A stretch of DNA of 6,032 nt, taken from assembly GCA_905209135.1 (NCBI GenBank), contig CAJLRT010000078.1, positions 1-6,032 on the forward strand, read 5' to 3'. A model generated the notes under the pieces. That model did no database searches and had not been told where the DNA came from. It saw nothing but the letters and a program-made list of their open reading frames with translations. The position numbers and the translations under genes were made by a program. Positions 5,083 to 6,032 of the stretch are shown here, piece after piece. Numbering within the stretch: position 1 is the first letter of the stretch; each line of letters starts with the position of its first letter. The stretch comes from an uncultured Eubacteriales bacterium (GTDB lineage: Bacteria; Bacillota; Clostridia; Oscillospirales; UMGS1783).

Positions 5083-6032
5083 TTAATCGATCGCCGCTTT
5101 CAGCTTTTCCGCCTGCGCGTTCGCAATCAGGGCGTTGAGCATTTCGTCGATATCCCCGTTCAAAAACTCTTCCAGGCGGTAAATCGTCATCCCGATCCGG
5201 TGGTCGGTCACGCGGCCCTGCGGGAAGTTATAGGTGCGGATCCGTTCGCTGCGGTCGCCGCTGCCGACCTGGTCCTTGCGTTCCGCCGATATTTTGTCCG
5301 CCTGCTCCTTCTGCTTCATGTTGTACAGCCGGGAACGCAGGATCTTCATCGCCTTGTCCTTGTTCTTGAACTGGCTGCGCTCGTCCTGGCACTCCACGAC
5401 GAGACCTGTCGGCAGATGGGTAATCCGAATGGCGGAGGACGTTTTATTGACATGCTGGCCGCCGGCGCCGCTTGCGCGGTAGGTTTCGATCTGCAGATCG
5501 TTCGGATTGATTTCAATTTCCACCTCTTCCGCTTCCGGAAGCACTGCGACTGTAACGGCTGAGGTGTGGATTCTGCCGGAAGACTCGGTCTCCGGAACGC
5601 GTTGCACACGGTGCGTTCCGCTTTCGAATTTCAGGCGGCTGTAGACGCTGTCCCCCTCCACCAGAAAGGTAATTTCCTTTACGCCACCCAGTTCCGTCTG
5701 GTTTGCGGACAGGATATCTATTTTATAGCCGTGCGTCTCCGCATACATTGTGTACATGCGCAGCAGGGAATTTGCAAACAGGGTTGCCTCTTCCCCGCCG
5801 ACGCCGGCGCGGATTTCCACAATCGCGCTCTTGTCGTCGTCCTCGTCTTTCGGAAGCAGCAGGATTTTCAGTTCGTCTTCCAGACGTGCAAGCATATCCT
5901 TGGCCTCAAAGAATTCCGCCTGGACCATGTCCTTAAAATCCTTGTCGAGCGGCTCTTTTAAAAGCTCCTCCGCCTCCGCATAGTCCGCCTGTGTCTGCTT
6001 GTACTCACGGTACTTCTCCACAACCGGCGAAA
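5083..6032 (-). CDS. prfA: Peptide chain release factor 1 (5' end beyond the window)
   Basis: RF1 reads UAA and UAG in the ribosomal A site and triggers peptide release. The frame is open to the right edge and continues upstream as ...[11 protein letters not shown], so the GTG at 6021 is internal and not the start. By alignment from memory with the 360-residue E. coli protein, roughly 43 N-terminal residues lie outside. Numbering from that GTG codon, visible parts are the helical domain 1 (1-60), then [20 protein letters not shown] (71-90). The codon-recognition tripeptide is PET (143-145, the PxT of RF1, which separates it from RF2's SPF). The catalytic loop [10 protein letters not shown] (185-194) carries the universal GGQ, whose glutamine is normally methylated by Prm[21 protein letters not shown] (256-275) completes the signature. 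The protein ends in the usual EKLKAA tail. It is the most upstream gene of the minus-strand block seen here; prmC often precedes it in Firmicutes, but that region is outside. Confidence 0.97.
   Translation of the reverse strand, partial: SPVVEKYREYKQTQADYAEAEELLKEPLDKDFKDMVQAEFFEAKDMLARLEDELKILLLPKDEDDDKSAIVEIRAGVGGEEATLFANSLLRMYTMYAETHGYKIDILSANQTELGGVKEITFLVEGDSVYSRLKFESGTHRVQRVPETESSGRIHTSAVTVAVLPEAEEVEIEINPNDLQIETYRASGAGGQHVNKTSSAIRITHLPTGLVVECQDERSQFKNKDKAMKILRSRLYNMKQKEQADKISAERKDQVGSGDRSERIRTYNFPQGRVTDHRIGMTIYRLEEFLNGDIDEMLNALIANAQAEKLKAAID

Overview
The window is an ordinary stretch of core-genome DNA, probably from a moderately GC-rich anaerobic Firmicute of class Clostridia. That assignment is an inference from the gene families, the strong AGGAGG-type ribosome binding sites, and a Sua5-type TsaC and M18 aminopeptidase that look clostridial. 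No database search was possible. I see no mobile element, CRISPR array, phage gene, tRNA or rRNA, and no convincing undescribed system.

Layout: bases 1-74 hold what may be the 3' end of a plus-strand gene, then a clear ribosome binding site. A plus-strand YbaK/EbsC-family aminoacyl-tRNA deacylase gene follows (75-554). A perfect 15-bp hairpin (564-597) separates it from a minus-strand gene block that fills the rest of the window, and it can terminate transcription from both sides. In transcription order (right to left) that block is prfA (release factor 1, cut by the window's right edge), a ZIP-family metal transporter, a Sua5-type threonylcarbamoyl-AMP synthase, coaE (dephospho-CoA kinase), a small membrane-anchored lytic transglycosylase, and an M18 aminopeptidase. 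Gaps within the block are 59, 24, 10 and 6 nt, and the last pair overlaps by 4 nt (ATGA). Such packing strongly suggests one operon ending at the shared terminator.

Functional theme: prfA, tsaC and the YbaK-like deacylase all serve translation accuracy (stop-codon reading, t6A in ANN-decoding tRNAs, removal of mischarged amino acids). CoaE completes coenzyme A synthesis. The transglycosylase acts on the cell wall, the M18 peptidase trims peptides, and the ZIP protein imports divalent metal.

The features most worth a second look are small and regulatory. One is an inverted repeat in the prfA-ZIP gap that would fold the ZIP ribosome binding site into a hairpin. Another is a probable GTG start for the ZIP gene. 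A third is a promoter-like sequence that straddles the ZIP stop codon just ahead of tsaC. CoaE also has an atypical form of a usually conserved motif.
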